Origin: Candidatus Woesearchaeota archaeon
GTDB taxonomy: Archaea > Nanobdellota > Nanobdellia > SCGC-AAA011-G17 > GW2011-AR20
Length of the DNA stretch: 32,898 nucleotides
Reading direction: 5' to 3'
Assembly: GCA_018303005.1 (NCBI GenBank)
Contig: JAGVYY010000047.1
Span: 1 to 32,898 of the forward strand
Below the pieces are notes generated by a model. It did no database searches. It worked only from the letters and a program-made list of their open reading frames with translations, and was not told where the DNA came from. Both the position numbers and the translations under genes were made by a program. This document shows, one piece after another, positions 7,376-16,152 of this stretch. How positions within the stretch are numbered: the first letter of the stretch is position 1; each line of letters begins with the position of its first letter.

Positions 7376-9109
7376 ATGTCACTTGTAGATATAATTTCAA
7401 ATGTGAGTATTACAGGGAAGAAAATTGTTATAGTTGAGACTCCACCAGATAATTTTCAACAATATGAAGAGCAAAAAGCTAAAATAAATGATGAATTAAA
7501 AAAGGTTAGTGGAAGGAATACCTCTATCACAGCTATATCTTCAGACCAGATTGACTCTTATGATCTCAGAGATTCTGTGGTTTTGATAAATGGAAATAAT
7601 GTATCAGAAAATGGTTCGGGCAGACCGGTATTATTATCATATATCATTCAAGCTGTGGCTATTCGTAATAGAATCATAGATAAAGTTCTGGATATAAATC
7701 CAAGAATTCTTTTTAATAACGGTAAAAACTCTACAGTGAATGGAGCAATAGCTTCTGTTCTAAAAGCCATAATTGGAAACGAGCAAGTACAAGGGTTAAC
7801 AGAGAGTTTTGAAGATCTGGGATTTAAAGGCAATGTTGTTGAGGGATTATATTCTCAGTTAGAATCATTAAAGCACGGCATAGGCACAAGAAAAAATGCC
7901 ACATTTTTAGATGATTTATCTCAAAGATTTACTGAAGGAAACTTGCAATCTACAGAAAATAAAACGTTTTTGATTATTACAGATAAAGCTGGAAATTATA
8001 AAGGCAAATTTGATATCCTAAAACAAGATTCAGATTTAAACGGATTAAATTTTGAAAAATATCACCTGGTTGTCATTGATAATAATGATGAATTAAGCTC
8101 AAACAGTGCAAAACTAGGTAGAGGTATTAATACACTAGAGAGATTAGCAGAGGAGTTCATTAACAGGGGAATTGAAGTTCCAGTAATTTATCAATCTGCC
8201 CATACCATAGATAATTTTAGTGAAAATGAAAGAGCTAGAATAACCTCTTTTCCAAATACGAATTTCATGCCGAAAAACTGTGCACCAAAAATTGTAAGAA
8301 GTAAAAAAGTTGCAAGAAAAGAGATTTCTGTTGGAGAACTTGTACAATCATATGAACATCTTGCAAGATATACTCTATATGTAGAAAAGGTTGGAGATCA
8401 AGGATTCATTAGAAGCTCTGATAAGGAACGATTTATTACTTTTAGCAGAGCAGTTCCCATAGAGATAGATAATGATGAATTCAGAAATAATATTCTGCAG
8501 AAAGCAGGAGTGGAATATGATAAAATAAATCATAAGATGTATGTATTATCCTTATTTCATACTTATTTGAAAAATGAATTGAAAAATGAGAACTTGAAAC
8601 GATGTGGAAAAGATTATTTCGATTTCACAGAGGTGCAATCAGATATTACATCAGTAATGCCGGAAATTTCAGGCAGATTAGAAAGCTTAAGGAATGTTTA
8701 TGATGAGGCTGTTAGAGAACAGAAGGTATTAGAACCCAGAGTAATTGCGCATAATGATGCAAAGTGGGATAATTGGTTTAACGGAATGATACTTGGAGAT
8801 TATGGTAGTGTAGCTCCGGGCAGAGAGTATAATGATGTAGCAAGAGCATTGCTTGATACAGATCATGAATTTAAGGATGTTTTTGATATAAATAAAGTTA
8901 ACAGTGCTGTAACTAATTATCTTGCACTTCGAAGTACTGTTGATCCAGCTTTCAATGATAATAAAGATGAATTTAGAAGAAATGTGTACCGTGCATTTGT
9001 AACAGAATCCTTGAGAATTGCAAAGTATAAAGCTAAAACAGATAAAAATCTAACATATGGTCTAATCAAGGTTGCTGAGATATATGCAGAAATCCTATCT
9101 GCTGAATAA
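7376..9109 (+). CDS. Receiver-like / APH-like kinase fusion
   Basis: A large protein with two kinds of domain. The N-terminal half has two Rossmann-like segments (KKIVIVETPPDN and KTFLIITDKAGN). In the second, YHLVVIDNNDEL and VPVIYQSA match the phospho-acceptor and Thr/Ser strands of response-regulator receivers. The C-terminal about 230 residues have an APH/choline-kinase-type active site: IAHNDAKWDNW, then LGDYGSVAPGREYND. The ORF track start is a TTG at 7316; I prefer the ATG at 7376, since the TTG has only a weak aggtga signal, but neither start is proven. It converges with the PhoU-like gene with no gap. This combination is unusual; the substrate is unknown and the receiver reading is moderate. 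Confidence 0.5.
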   Translation: MSLVDIISNVSITGKKIVIVETPPDNFQQYEEQKAKINDELKKVSGRNTSITAISSDQIDSYDLRDSVVLINGNNVSENGSGRPVLLSYIIQAVAIRNRIIDKVLDINPRILFNNGKNSTVNGAIASVLKAIIGNEQVQGLTESFEDLGFKGNVVEGLYSQLESLKHGIGTRKNATFLDDLSQRFTEGNLQSTENKTFLIITDKAGNYKGKFDILKQDSDLNGLNFEKYHLVVIDNNDELSSNSAKLGRGINTLERLAEEFINRGIEVPVIYQSAHTIDNFSENERARITSFPNTNFMPKNCAPKIVRSKKVARKEISVGELVQSYEHLARYTLYVEKVGDQGFIRSSDKERFITFSRAVPIEIDNDEFRNNILQKAGVEYDKINHKMYVLSLFHTYLKNELKNENLKRCGKDYFDFTEVQSDITSVMPEISGRLESLRNVYDEAVREQKVLEPRVIAHNDAKWDNWFNGMILGDYGSVAPGREYNDVARALLDTDHEFKDVFDINKVNSAVTNYLALRSTVDPAFNDNKDEFRRNVYRAFVTESLRIAKYKAKTDKNLTYGLIKVAEIYAEILSAE

Positions 9110-10048
9110 CTATTCAATCTTCTTATGATCTGTAAGACTAAAGATATTTATGGAAGACAGGTGAATAAGCCTTATTATCTCTCCTATATGAAAGAGGATA
9201 ACATTTTCCGGACCTCTCGTTGATTCAAAAATTTTATAGAGTGAAGAAAATATCAATTCATCTTTTAGCATTCCTATTTTATGTGCCTTTCTTAAATCGT
9301 TTTCATAGAATGCCTCATGCAGCAGAATGAAAAGATTTGGGAGTTTTGATAAAATTTCCGATGTTTTTTTTGTTAATCTTAAGTTTTTCTGTGAAGAAGC
9401 AAATTTATACATATAATAAAAAGAATGGTAAATTAATGAAAGATGAGAAACAACCAAAAAAAATTGGTAGGAACTTTTCAATTCCGGAATTCTTTCTTTA
9501 ATTATAAGACGTCTACAGAAATTTGTATAAGTATCTACAAGATCTTTTGATTCTTGATATTTACCAATATTCTTTATATTATTGTTTTGAATATCTTTGA
9601 TTATTTCAGAAGATTCATGCTGGATAGTATGAAATATCTTTCTTAAAATAACAGAAAATCTCTCATTTGATGGTTCCGCTATACTCTCCACATAACACTT
9701 ATTCATCTCTTCTTTTACTATTTCAAATCCAAGCAATGTAGATCTAGTTATTTTTCTAATATGTTTAAGCTGCTCTTCTGTATTATAGGAAAGAATTATT
9801 TGATTATACCCTTTTCTATAATTTTGATTTAATATATTTCTTATTGTTCTTTCATTGTAATCTTCTAGATCTAAATGTATTGAAGAAGCTGGTTTTTTAT
9901 AGTTAATAGGCAATGAGATTAACAATGAGTTATCCTCCCTATTAATCTCAAGCTCTGCATTATCCTTAATTTCATACTCTCTTATCCATTTTATTGGAAG
10001 AGTTAAAGTATATGAATTATTTCCCTGCTTTATTAGTTTTCTTCTCAT
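9110..10048 (-). CDS. PhoU-like regulator with AbrB-like DNA-binding N-terminus
   Basis: 312 residues when started at the second Met (10048), which fits the family start MRRKLIKQGNNSYTLTLP. A TATA-like box, centred at 10073, lies 25 bases upstream of this ATG but only 16 from the first. Residues 1-45 form a swapped-hairpin AbrB/SpoVT-like DNA-binding domain (SYTLTLPIKWIREYEI, then DNAELEI). The remainder is helical PhoU-type sequence. Family members act as phosphate-linked transcriptional regulators. The gene is divergent from the receiver-protein gene at 10150, and the shared interval holds a perfect 22-bp palindrome that it may bind. A relative lies at the start of the window. Confidence 0.75.
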   Translation of the reverse strand: MRRKLIKQGNNSYTLTLPIKWIREYEIKDNAELEINREDNSLLISLPINYKKPASSIHLDLEDYNERTIRNILNQNYRKGYNQIILSYNTEEQLKHIRKITRSTLLGFEIVKEEMNKCYVESIAEPSNERFSVILRKIFHTIQHESSEIIKDIQNNNIKNIGKYQESKDLVDTYTNFCRRLIIKERIPELKSSYQFFLVVSHLSLIYHSFYYMYKFASSQKNLRLTKKTSEILSKLPNLFILLHEAFYENDLRKAHKIGMLKDELIFSSLYKIFESTRGPENVILFHIGEIIRLIHLSSINIFSLTDHKKIE

Positions 10049-10069
10049 GTTTCGCATATACGGACCGGG

Positions 10070-10077
10070 TTTATAAG
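10070..10077 (-). promoter_or_regulatory. TATA-like box of the PhoU-like gene
   Basis: On the minus strand this reads cttataaa, centred about 25 bases before the ATG at 10048. It supports the shorter reading frame and a leaderless transcript. Confidence 0.45.
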
Positions 10078-10102
10078 TATTACTATTTTTTTGAAAATTT
10101 TA

Positions 10103-10124
10103 ATATAAAGAATATTCTTTATAT
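10103..10124. promoter_or_regulatory. Perfect 22-bp palindrome, probable operator
   Basis: The half atataaagaat is followed directly by its exact reverse complement. The palindrome sits between the divergent PhoU-like gene and the receiver gene. Its right arm contains tttatat, which lies at about the right distance (27 bases) from the ATG at 10150 to be that gene's TATA box. The core half-site aaagaatat recurs at 10127, 20 bases from its first copy, or roughly two helical turns. This looks like a two-site operator overlapping the promoter. The likely ligand is the neighbouring AbrB-PhoU protein, by position only. Confidence 0.55.
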
Positions 10125-10149
10125 CGAAAGAATATATAAATAATCTGTA

Positions 10150-11058
10150 ATGAATCAACCACTAAGCTATGGAAGAAGAATGACATTAGAAAAAATATTA
10201 ATAATAAATGATGATATTGAGGATATCTTAGCTATACAGTCAAGATTACCAAAAAACATAGAAATAACTACAGCTAGCCAGTGGCAAGCAGGACTTTTAA
10301 GAGATATCTCTAAGTACGATCTAGTAATTATAGATAATGACGCAAATAATCTAAAAAAATCTAAAGGAAAAGAAATTCTGCAGAAAATCAGAAGTAACAA
10401 TAGCTCTGTTCCGGTATTATATACTAGTTTCCAGCCAGGTTGGGTTGATGGAAGTGTGTTTCAAACCCGGAATGTCGAAGTTGTCAGGACAGATCAGGTA
10501 ATTGATAGAATTGGAAACAGGTTTGGTCTTGAGCTTAAAAATTCTATAGACATTAGTAATCCAGAACCTGAACTGAATCTTATACTGACATATAACCCTG
10601 TTAAAGGATATAATCCTGGTATTTTTTCAGATGGAAAGTTATTAGTTGTATCTTATGATAGACATTCTCAAATAAGAGCAAGAGAAGTTTTAGCAGAGCA
10701 AATAAGACAAATTTACACCAGTTTTGAATGGAAAAGTGATAGGGACTTAGTCAGGAATATCTTTGTTTATGACGGTATAAATGGAAGGGAATTGCCGGGG
10801 CACATTGCTCAAAGTTTAGGCCATGATGTAAGAATGTGTGTAAATCTTATGGCATGTAAATGTGATTGGGACAGAAAACAAAGATTATCAAATAGCAGCT
10901 ATGTTAACCTATACCCTGTAGAATGTGGTGGGAGTGAAACACTTGGTGCTGTTGCAGATGTAATCCTGGGGATTAAAAGACCGGAAATAGACTACAATAG
11001 ATTGGTTATTTCTCCTGAAAAAATTCTGGAAAAAGGGGAGAGATTCAATCTTAGATAA
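10150..11058 (+). CDS. Response-regulator receiver protein with unknown C-terminal domain
   Basis: 302 residues. Residues about 14-125 form a CheY-like receiver: KILIINDD (D21, D22), the predicted phospho-acceptor D62 in DLVIIDND, and VPVLYTS (T92/S93). The switch lysine is not clear. The C-terminal about 160 residues are unrecognised; they contain several Cys residues (MCVNLMACKCDWD) and no DNA-binding motif that I can see. The start at 10150 fits the promoter; an internal Met 30 bases later (MTLEKILI) resembles the start of the next gene (MALEKILV) and is an alternative. No histidine kinase is encoded in the window, so the phosphodonor is unknown. It is probably co-transcribed with the following receiver gene, 29 bases downstream. 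Confidence 0.65.
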   Translation: MNQPLSYGRRMTLEKILIINDDIEDILAIQSRLPKNIEITTASQWQAGLLRDISKYDLVIIDNDANNLKKSKGKEILQKIRSNNSSVPVLYTSFQPGWVDGSVFQTRNVEVVRTDQVIDRIGNRFGLELKNSIDISNPEPELNLILTYNPVKGYNPGIFSDGKLLVVSYDRHSQIRAREVLAEQIRQIYTSFEWKSDRDLVRNIFVYDGINGRELPGHIAQSLGHDVRMCVNLMACKCDWDRKQRLSNSSYVNLYPVECGGSETLGAVADVILGIKRPEIDYNRLVISPEKILEKGERFNLR

Positions 11059-11087
11059 AATAATCAATTTTTCTTGGTAGAACAAAA

Positions 11088-11774
11088 ATGGCACTTGAAA
11101 AGATATTAGTAGGGGATGATATGATTGACTTTGCTAAGAAAGTTTTTCCTGCTATACCTGACACAGAAGTCGAATTTGTAAATAATCCTGAAGAAGTTAT
11201 AAAAAAAGCTAGAACTGAAAATTATACCATAATTGTAACAGATCTTATGTATACTCCTGATGGACAAGAAGGATTTGATGTACTTGAAAATCTGAAAGAT
11301 TTAAAAATTAGAAAGATACTTTGGACCGGAAATGCATATAATCAGGGAATTCGGGAAAGAGCTGAAGATTTAGGTGCTGAAACACTCAACAAAAATGAAA
11401 TAGGATCTCTTGTTGGTATTACTGTCTCTAAAGCTCCTTTAAAAAAAGATGGCTCTGTTTTGGTATATTGCCAAAATGAAGATAGTGTTCTGTACAAATC
11501 CATAAAAAAATCTGTAGAAACAGTGTTTGATTCAAGCAAAATCAGAATTTGTGCTAATCTAGAGGAAGAGCTTGAGAAAGGAGTATATGGACTAGTAATT
11601 GATACAACAACAATTTTGTCAAGAGAAAAAAACTCTGTGGGAAAAGTATCGCATGATATAAAATATATTCAGTTAGCAGAAGTTCCAAGAGTTGTCTGCC
11701 TCTATAATGTTTCTACTGTTATTATAGACATAGGAATTATTTCGTCTAATTATTATAAGAACCTAAAAATTTGA
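11088..11774 (+). CDS. Response-regulator receiver protein, double receiver-like
   Basis: 228 residues. The first domain has the full receiver set: D10/D11 in KILVGDD, acceptor D52 in TIIVTDLMYTPDG, T80 in ILWTGNA and K102 in LNKNEI, so it is probably phosphorylatable. The second half looks like a degenerate repeat of the same fold (SVLVYCQNEDS, then YGLVIDTTTIL, then VPRVVCLYN) without a complete acidic pocket. There is no output domain. Such stand-alone receivers usually act by protein contact. It follows the 10150 gene and shares its N-terminal motif. A TATA-like stretch near 11060 may give it a promoter of its own. Confidence 0.65.
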   Translation: MALEKILVGDDMIDFAKKVFPAIPDTEVEFVNNPEEVIKKARTENYTIIVTDLMYTPDGQEGFDVLENLKDLKIRKILWTGNAYNQGIRERAEDLGAETLNKNEIGSLVGITVSKAPLKKDGSVLVYCQNEDSVLYKSIKKSVETVFDSSKIRICANLEEELEKGVYGLVIDTTTILSREKNSVGKVSHDIKYIQLAEVPRVVCLYNVSTVIIDIGIISSNYYKNLKI

Positions 11775-11826
11775 AAAAAATAATTACAACTCAACAAACT
11801 CTGTTTTCAATTGTTTAAAAGAGAGT

Positions 11827-12146
11827 AGAGAATTTATCTTGATAACGCCTTTCCTAGATATAACATTTTTAATAAAGAATTAATCCTGCCAAATAAAGTA
11901 GATCAAAGGTTCATTAGTAGTTGTATCTTAAGAATCATAAACAACAAAACAAGAAGTAAAGATAAGCTTAGGTTATTACAGATAATCAAAAAAATTGAAG
12001 AGAATAGTGGAGAAAGTGTAATCTTAGGTTGCACAGACCTGCCTTTATTGATAAGCCAAAAAGACACTTCTTCAAGGATTATTGATAGCTGTAAAATATT
12101 AGAAGAAAGTACAGTAAGTATCCTAAAACAAAACATAAATTTTTAA
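11827..12146 (+). pseudogene. Aspartate/glutamate racemase, C-terminal remnant
   Basis: The ORF track shows no plus-strand gene in this 396-base gap, but frame 3 is open from 11829 to a TAA at 12144-12146 and has no good start codon. The translation contains VILGCTDLPLLI, the second catalytic-cysteine motif of the aspartate/glutamate racemase family. It is preceded by a helix-rich stretch (IIKKIEENSGES) and followed by RIIDSCKILEESTVSILK, as in the C-terminal part of that family. The N-terminal half, with the first catalytic Cys (CNT motif), is absent: only about 50 bases separate this from the upstream gene. I read it as a 5'-deleted pseudogene. Its end now overlaps the elp3 promoter. Confidence 0.7.
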
Positions 12147-12150
12147 ATTA
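12141..12150 (+). promoter_or_regulatory. TATA-like box for elp3
   Basis: ttttaaatta is centred 26 bases before the elp3 ATG at 12171 and overlaps the stop codon of the racemase remnant. Confidence 0.4.
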
Positions 12151-12170
12151 TCATCAAATGTACTATTTTT

Positions 12171-13838
12171 ATGAATCAGGAAGCATTTAAAGAATTTATT
12201 GAGAACAAAGATAGAAATGATTTTGATAAAATAAAGATCCAAATTGTTAAAAAATATAAGCTAAACAAAATCCCAAAGAACATTGATATCTTAATAGAAG
12301 ATCCGAAATCAAATTTCAAGAGTAAACCAATTAGAACTATTTCAGGAGTTGCACCAATTGCGATAATGACATATCCTAAAAGATGTAATCATGGTGTCTG
12401 TATTTTTTGCCCGGGTGGACCTGAAAGTTATTTTGGTGACGTTCCTCAAAGCTATACAGGAAATGAGCCAGCTTCAATGAGAGCAATAAGAAATAAATTT
12501 GATCCTTATTTACAGGTTTTCAATAGATTAGAGCATTATATTTTAATGAAGCATTTTCCTAATAAAGTAGAATTAATAATAATGGGCGGAACATTTCCTT
12601 CTTACGAGATAGAATACCAAGATGAATTCATAACATATGCATTAAAAGCCATGAATGATTTTTCAGAAATATTCTTTGACAATGATGAACTTAATTTTAG
12701 TAAATTCAAGGAATTCTTTGAATTGCCCCATGAAATTGGAAATAGGGAAATTATTCAAAAAGTTCAAGAAAAATTACTTTTATTAAAAGAAAAATCTACA
12801 TTAGAAAAAGAGCAGCTTAGAAATGAAACTTCTAAAATAAGATGTACTGTTATGAATGTGGAAACAAAACCAGATTGGTGTTTTGAAACCCATTTAAATC
12901 AAATGTTAAAAATTGGAGCTACAAGAGTTGAAATCGGGATACAAACATTATATGATAAAATATTAAGGATAACTAACCGTGGTCATAATTTACAGGATAC
13001 GATAAAAGCGATACAGCTTACAAAAGATAGTTTTCTAAAAATCTGTGCACATTTAATGATAGGATTACCAGAGACTACAGAAGAAATGGATATTAATAAT
13101 TTTAAACAATTGTTTGAAGATGAAAATTATAAACCGGATGCATTAAAAATATACCCTTGCATGGTAATGCCGGGAACACCATTATATTTACAATATAAGA
13201 ATAATCAGTTTAAACCATTAAATACAGATGAAGCTGCAGATTTATTACTAAAAGTTAAACCATTAATTCCTAAATTTTGTCGAGTTATGCGTATTCAGCG
13301 TGACATCCCAACAAAAGTTACAATCGATGGAGTAAATATAACCAACTTTAGGCAATATTTGCATGAATTAATGGCAAGAAATAATATAAAATGCAATTGT
13401 ATTAGATGCAGAGAGCCGAGAAATAAAAAAATAAATTTTGATAAAGTTAAATTAGTAAGATATGACTATAACTCTAGCAGGGGAGAAGAAATATTTCTTT
13501 CTTATGAAGATGTTTCACAGGATATCTTAGTTGGATTTATTAGGCTAAGGATTCCTTATAAACCATTTAGACCAGAGATAACAAACAAAAGTGCTGGGAT
13601 ACGGGAGATACACGTTTATGGCAATATAGTCCCTATCGGAAAAAAAAGTGAAAAAGATGCACAACATCACGGTTATGGTACAAAATTAATGCAAGAAGCT
13701 GAACGAATCGCTAAAGAAGAGTATGATATTAATAAAATTTTAGTTACTTCTGGAATTGGCGCAAAAGCTTATTTCTATAAATTAGGATACAAAAAAGAAT
13801 CAGTTTACGTAACTAAAAATATATCAAAAGGTTTATAA
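12171..13838 (+). CDS. elp3: Elp3-family tRNA uridine-34 acetyltransferase (radical SAM)
   Basis: 555 residues, the usual archaeal Elp3 length. The radical-SAM domain carries C72, C77 and C80 in CNHGVCIFC, followed by PGGPESYFG and LIIMGGTFPS. MPGTPLY and the CNCIRCREP cysteines lie before the C-terminal GNAT acetyltransferase domain, where GYGTKLMQEAERIAKEEY is the acetyl-CoA-binding segment and YFYKLGYKKESVYV closes the fold. Archaeal Elp3 acts alone to build the carboxymethyl-type modification at wobble U34 of tRNA. It has its own promoter and stands between the racemase remnant and the GHKL operon. Confidence 0.95.
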   Translation: MNQEAFKEFIENKDRNDFDKIKIQIVKKYKLNKIPKNIDILIEDPKSNFKSKPIRTISGVAPIAIMTYPKRCNHGVCIFCPGGPESYFGDVPQSYTGNEPASMRAIRNKFDPYLQVFNRLEHYILMKHFPNKVELIIMGGTFPSYEIEYQDEFITYALKAMNDFSEIFFDNDELNFSKFKEFFELPHEIGNREIIQKVQEKLLLLKEKSTLEKEQLRNETSKIRCTVMNVETKPDWCFETHLNQMLKIGATRVEIGIQTLYDKILRITNRGHNLQDTIKAIQLTKDSFLKICAHLMIGLPETTEEMDINNFKQLFEDENYKPDALKIYPCMVMPGTPLYLQYKNNQFKPLNTDEAADLLLKVKPLIPKFCRVMRIQRDIPTKVTIDGVNITNFRQYLHELMARNNIKCNCIRCREPRNKKINFDKVKLVRYDYNSSRGEEIFLSYEDVSQDILVGFIRLRIPYKPFRPEITNKSAGIREIHVYGNIVPIGKKSEKDAQHHGYGTKLMQEAERIAKEEYDINKILVTSGIGAKAYFYKLGYKKESVYVTKNISKGL

Positions 13839-13877
13839 ATCTTTTTATATCTACTCTTAAATAATTACAAATAAGGA

Positions 13878-13886
13878 TTATAAATA
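13878..13886 (+). promoter_or_regulatory. TATA-like box for the five-gene GHKL operon
   Basis: ttataaata lies about 13-21 bases before the ATG at 13899, slightly closer than usual here. No other promoter-like site is seen before the closely spaced genes that follow, so this interval probably drives the whole operon. Confidence 0.35.
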
Positions 13887-13898
13887 TTTTAAGACAAT

Positions 13899-15161
13899 AT
13901 GGGCACAAGTAAAAACATTATAGTTTACAAGAGAAATTCTGGTCATGATAATTCTATAACAAATAGTCCTGATACAGAGGAGAATGTACAAAGATATGTT
14001 GTGGGTTATATAAGTAATATAATGGGGAAGGATCCCGGTACAATGCTTAAAGAGGCCGAAGAGGAAGCAAGATTGGAAGCAGATGCAGTTAATACTCTTA
14101 AACAAATTGAAGGCCAGTATAATACTTTATCAAAACAAATATTAGCATCTACAAAAGGCGGGCTAAGTGTTAAGGATTCAATTAATAATATTAAAAAAAG
14201 CAATGGTGTGTTGGGAGTATCAAGATCCTTAATTGAAGCAGGTAACAATGCAATTGAGAAAATCCCAGTTATTGGGAGCATGTATTTTTCAGGCAAACAG
14301 ATGTTTATGGGTAAAACATATATTGACCATGCTCTGAAAATGCAATTTCAAGCTGCGGCTTCTCTTAAAGATAGGTTAGGAGATTTTCTTTATGGTGATA
14401 AGGGCAGTCTTAAAGAACAATACAAAATTTTAGGTAATACAATTCAACAATATGAATTAAGAATAGTGGAACTAAAAAGAACACTTGAAGATAAAAAATC
14501 AATGGTAGGTGGTATAGAGACAGATGTTCAATCAGGAAAAAATGATTTAGAGCATAGATTAAGCGCTGCATATGAAAATCTAAATCCTGACTTTCTTGGA
14601 GCAGATGATACAGACTTATACTATAAGATACAGCAAAAAAACAGAGATATAAATAGTGTGCAAATGGAAATAAAAAAAACTGAAAGTGATATAAAGAGCC
14701 TAAGCCTTGCAATGGCAGGCAAAAAAACAACACAAGCATCCATAGTCATGTATCAGGTAACCGGAGAGGAGATTCACCAAAAACTAGACACATTTCTTAG
14801 AGATTCCCAGGAAAATATTACAGCTATGGCAACTGTGGCAGAAGCAGAGAAAGTTATGGTAGATGCTGCACTCCAGGCAAGAGCATTGAGAGATAATTAT
14901 AACAAGTTACTTATCCTAACATCACAACATAGCAAAATTTTAGCTGAACATGGTGAAAGATTGGTCCCGGATTCACTGCATGATCCTGCAGCATTGGTGA
15001 AAGCAATGACAAATATAATAATTGGCGCTCAGAAATATTCAGCTCGTACCGGAAGCAATCGTGTGCTAGATGTTGCAAATAGCTTAGAAGCTATAACCAA
15101 TGATGTTGTAAAAGAGCAAAGGAATATTCTATCAGACAACAGTAATATTCAAACTGTTTAA
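13899..15161 (+). CDS. Coiled-coil protein, first gene of GHKL operon
   Basis: 420 residues, unrecognised. There is no signal peptide. The protein is mostly helical with long heptad-rich segments (about residues 45-80 and 165-285; for example ELRIVELKRTLEDKKS). A less polar stretch around 110-150 (IEKIPVIGSMYFSGKQMF) could contact a membrane or pack as a hairpin. A second helical half runs to the end. There is a faint likeness in layout to TelA-type toxic-anion-resistance proteins, too weak to use as a name. It heads an operon whose second gene follows after 9 bases. A structural or scaffold role beside the ATPases is an inference. Confidence 0.6.
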   Translation: MGTSKNIIVYKRNSGHDNSITNSPDTEENVQRYVVGYISNIMGKDPGTMLKEAEEEARLEADAVNTLKQIEGQYNTLSKQILASTKGGLSVKDSINNIKKSNGVLGVSRSLIEAGNNAIEKIPVIGSMYFSGKQMFMGKTYIDHALKMQFQAAASLKDRLGDFLYGDKGSLKEQYKILGNTIQQYELRIVELKRTLEDKKSMVGGIETDVQSGKNDLEHRLSAAYENLNPDFLGADDTDLYYKIQQKNRDINSVQMEIKKTESDIKSLSLAMAGKKTTQASIVMYQVTGEEIHQKLDTFLRDSQENITAMATVAEAEKVMVDAALQARALRDNYNKLLILTSQHSKILAEHGERLVPDSLHDPAALVKAMTNIIIGAQKYSARTGSNRVLDVANSLEAITNDVVKEQRNILSDNSNIQTV

Positions 15162-15170
15162 AACAATAAA

Positions 15171-16151
15171 ATGGCTATCGCAAAAATAGAGACAAAGCCA
15201 GAGATATACTCTTATTTATCTGAATTAAATAATCTGCTTGCTTTTTCATCAGAATCAATACACAACAGTGATAACCCGGAACTTAACGATTTTATAAAAT
15301 TATTAAAATTTAAAACAGACCAGGGACTAAAAAACTCTTTTGACATAGATTTAAATTCAGGAATGCCAACTTTTGTGGAGCTATGCCGGATAGTAAGTGA
15401 AAAAGAAAATTTAAGTATAAAAAAATCAGGCATTTATACACTTCAGGAATTAAAAGACAATTTAATAAAACATATTGATGATGCAAAAGATATTCAAAGT
15501 GATTTTTTTTACACCACTATACAAAGGATAGCAGAAAGATATTATCTAGACCTTCTGTCAGAGAGTAATCTTGAAAGCAAAATGCATATTGATATTTCTT
15601 TATTAGAAGAAGACTACCAAAGTAATTTAATGCTTTTTAAAGTTTCAGGATATAGCTTATCCTTGGCCACCTTCTGCAGATACGATATTGAAATGCATGT
15701 AAAAAAGGATAAGTTCTTTCCAATGATTAAATACAAAGATAAATGGAGTATTAGCAAAAGAATGCAAGATACAATATTTAGATTGTTTGGGGAAGAATCA
15801 AATCTGGCTTTCCATATTATACAAAAAAACAAGAAATTGTTTCCTAGAAAAGTAAAAAGGTTTGTTTATGGACCATATTACCAAAAATATTTAAATCCTG
15901 AGACTTTTGCATCTAGCATTGACCCTGATGCAGTTCATATTCATGACAAAATAAAAGGACATGAAAATGGTTATGTTCTCTGTCTGCATGTAGATGAAAC
16001 AACACATGATTTAAGTAATATATCAAAGAATAGTGGAATGCAGGGCTCCATTTTGAGCATAGAAAATTATTACATTACTGAATCTGAGTCAGCTGCAGAT
16101 ACAATATCCAGTCTGATACCAAAAGATAGAGTGATATTAAAGAAAAGATAA
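15171..16151 (+). CDS. Unknown protein, second gene of GHKL operon
   Basis: 326 residues, soluble and unrecognised. The N-terminal half is helical (an LLAFSSESIHNSD-like start, then TLQELKDNLIKHIDDAKD). The C-terminal half is mixed and contains a clustered aromatic/His region: FVYGPYYQKYL, then DAVHIHDKIKGHENGYVLCLHVDE. The histidine and acidic residues in this stretch could bind a metal, but the spacing matches no site I know. It starts 9 bases after the first gene and ends one base before the ATPase gene, so it is almost certainly part of the same functional unit. Confidence 0.6.
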   Translation: MAIAKIETKPEIYSYLSELNNLLAFSSESIHNSDNPELNDFIKLLKFKTDQGLKNSFDIDLNSGMPTFVELCRIVSEKENLSIKKSGIYTLQELKDNLIKHIDDAKDIQSDFFYTTIQRIAERYYLDLLSESNLESKMHIDISLLEEDYQSNLMLFKVSGYSLSLATFCRYDIEMHVKKDKFFPMIKYKDKWSISKRMQDTIFRLFGEESNLAFHIIQKNKKLFPRKVKRFVYGPYYQKYLNPETFASSIDPDAVHIHDKIKGHENGYVLCLHVDETTHDLSNISKNSGMQGSILSIENYYITESESAADTISSLIPKDRVILKKR

Positions 16152-16152
16152 C

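Noticed and set aside
11903-12136. 77-residue minus-strand ORF in the gap before elp3
   Set aside because: It is the shadow of the plus-strand racemase remnant, which has a recognisable motif; the minus-strand product is low-complexity and has no promoter.
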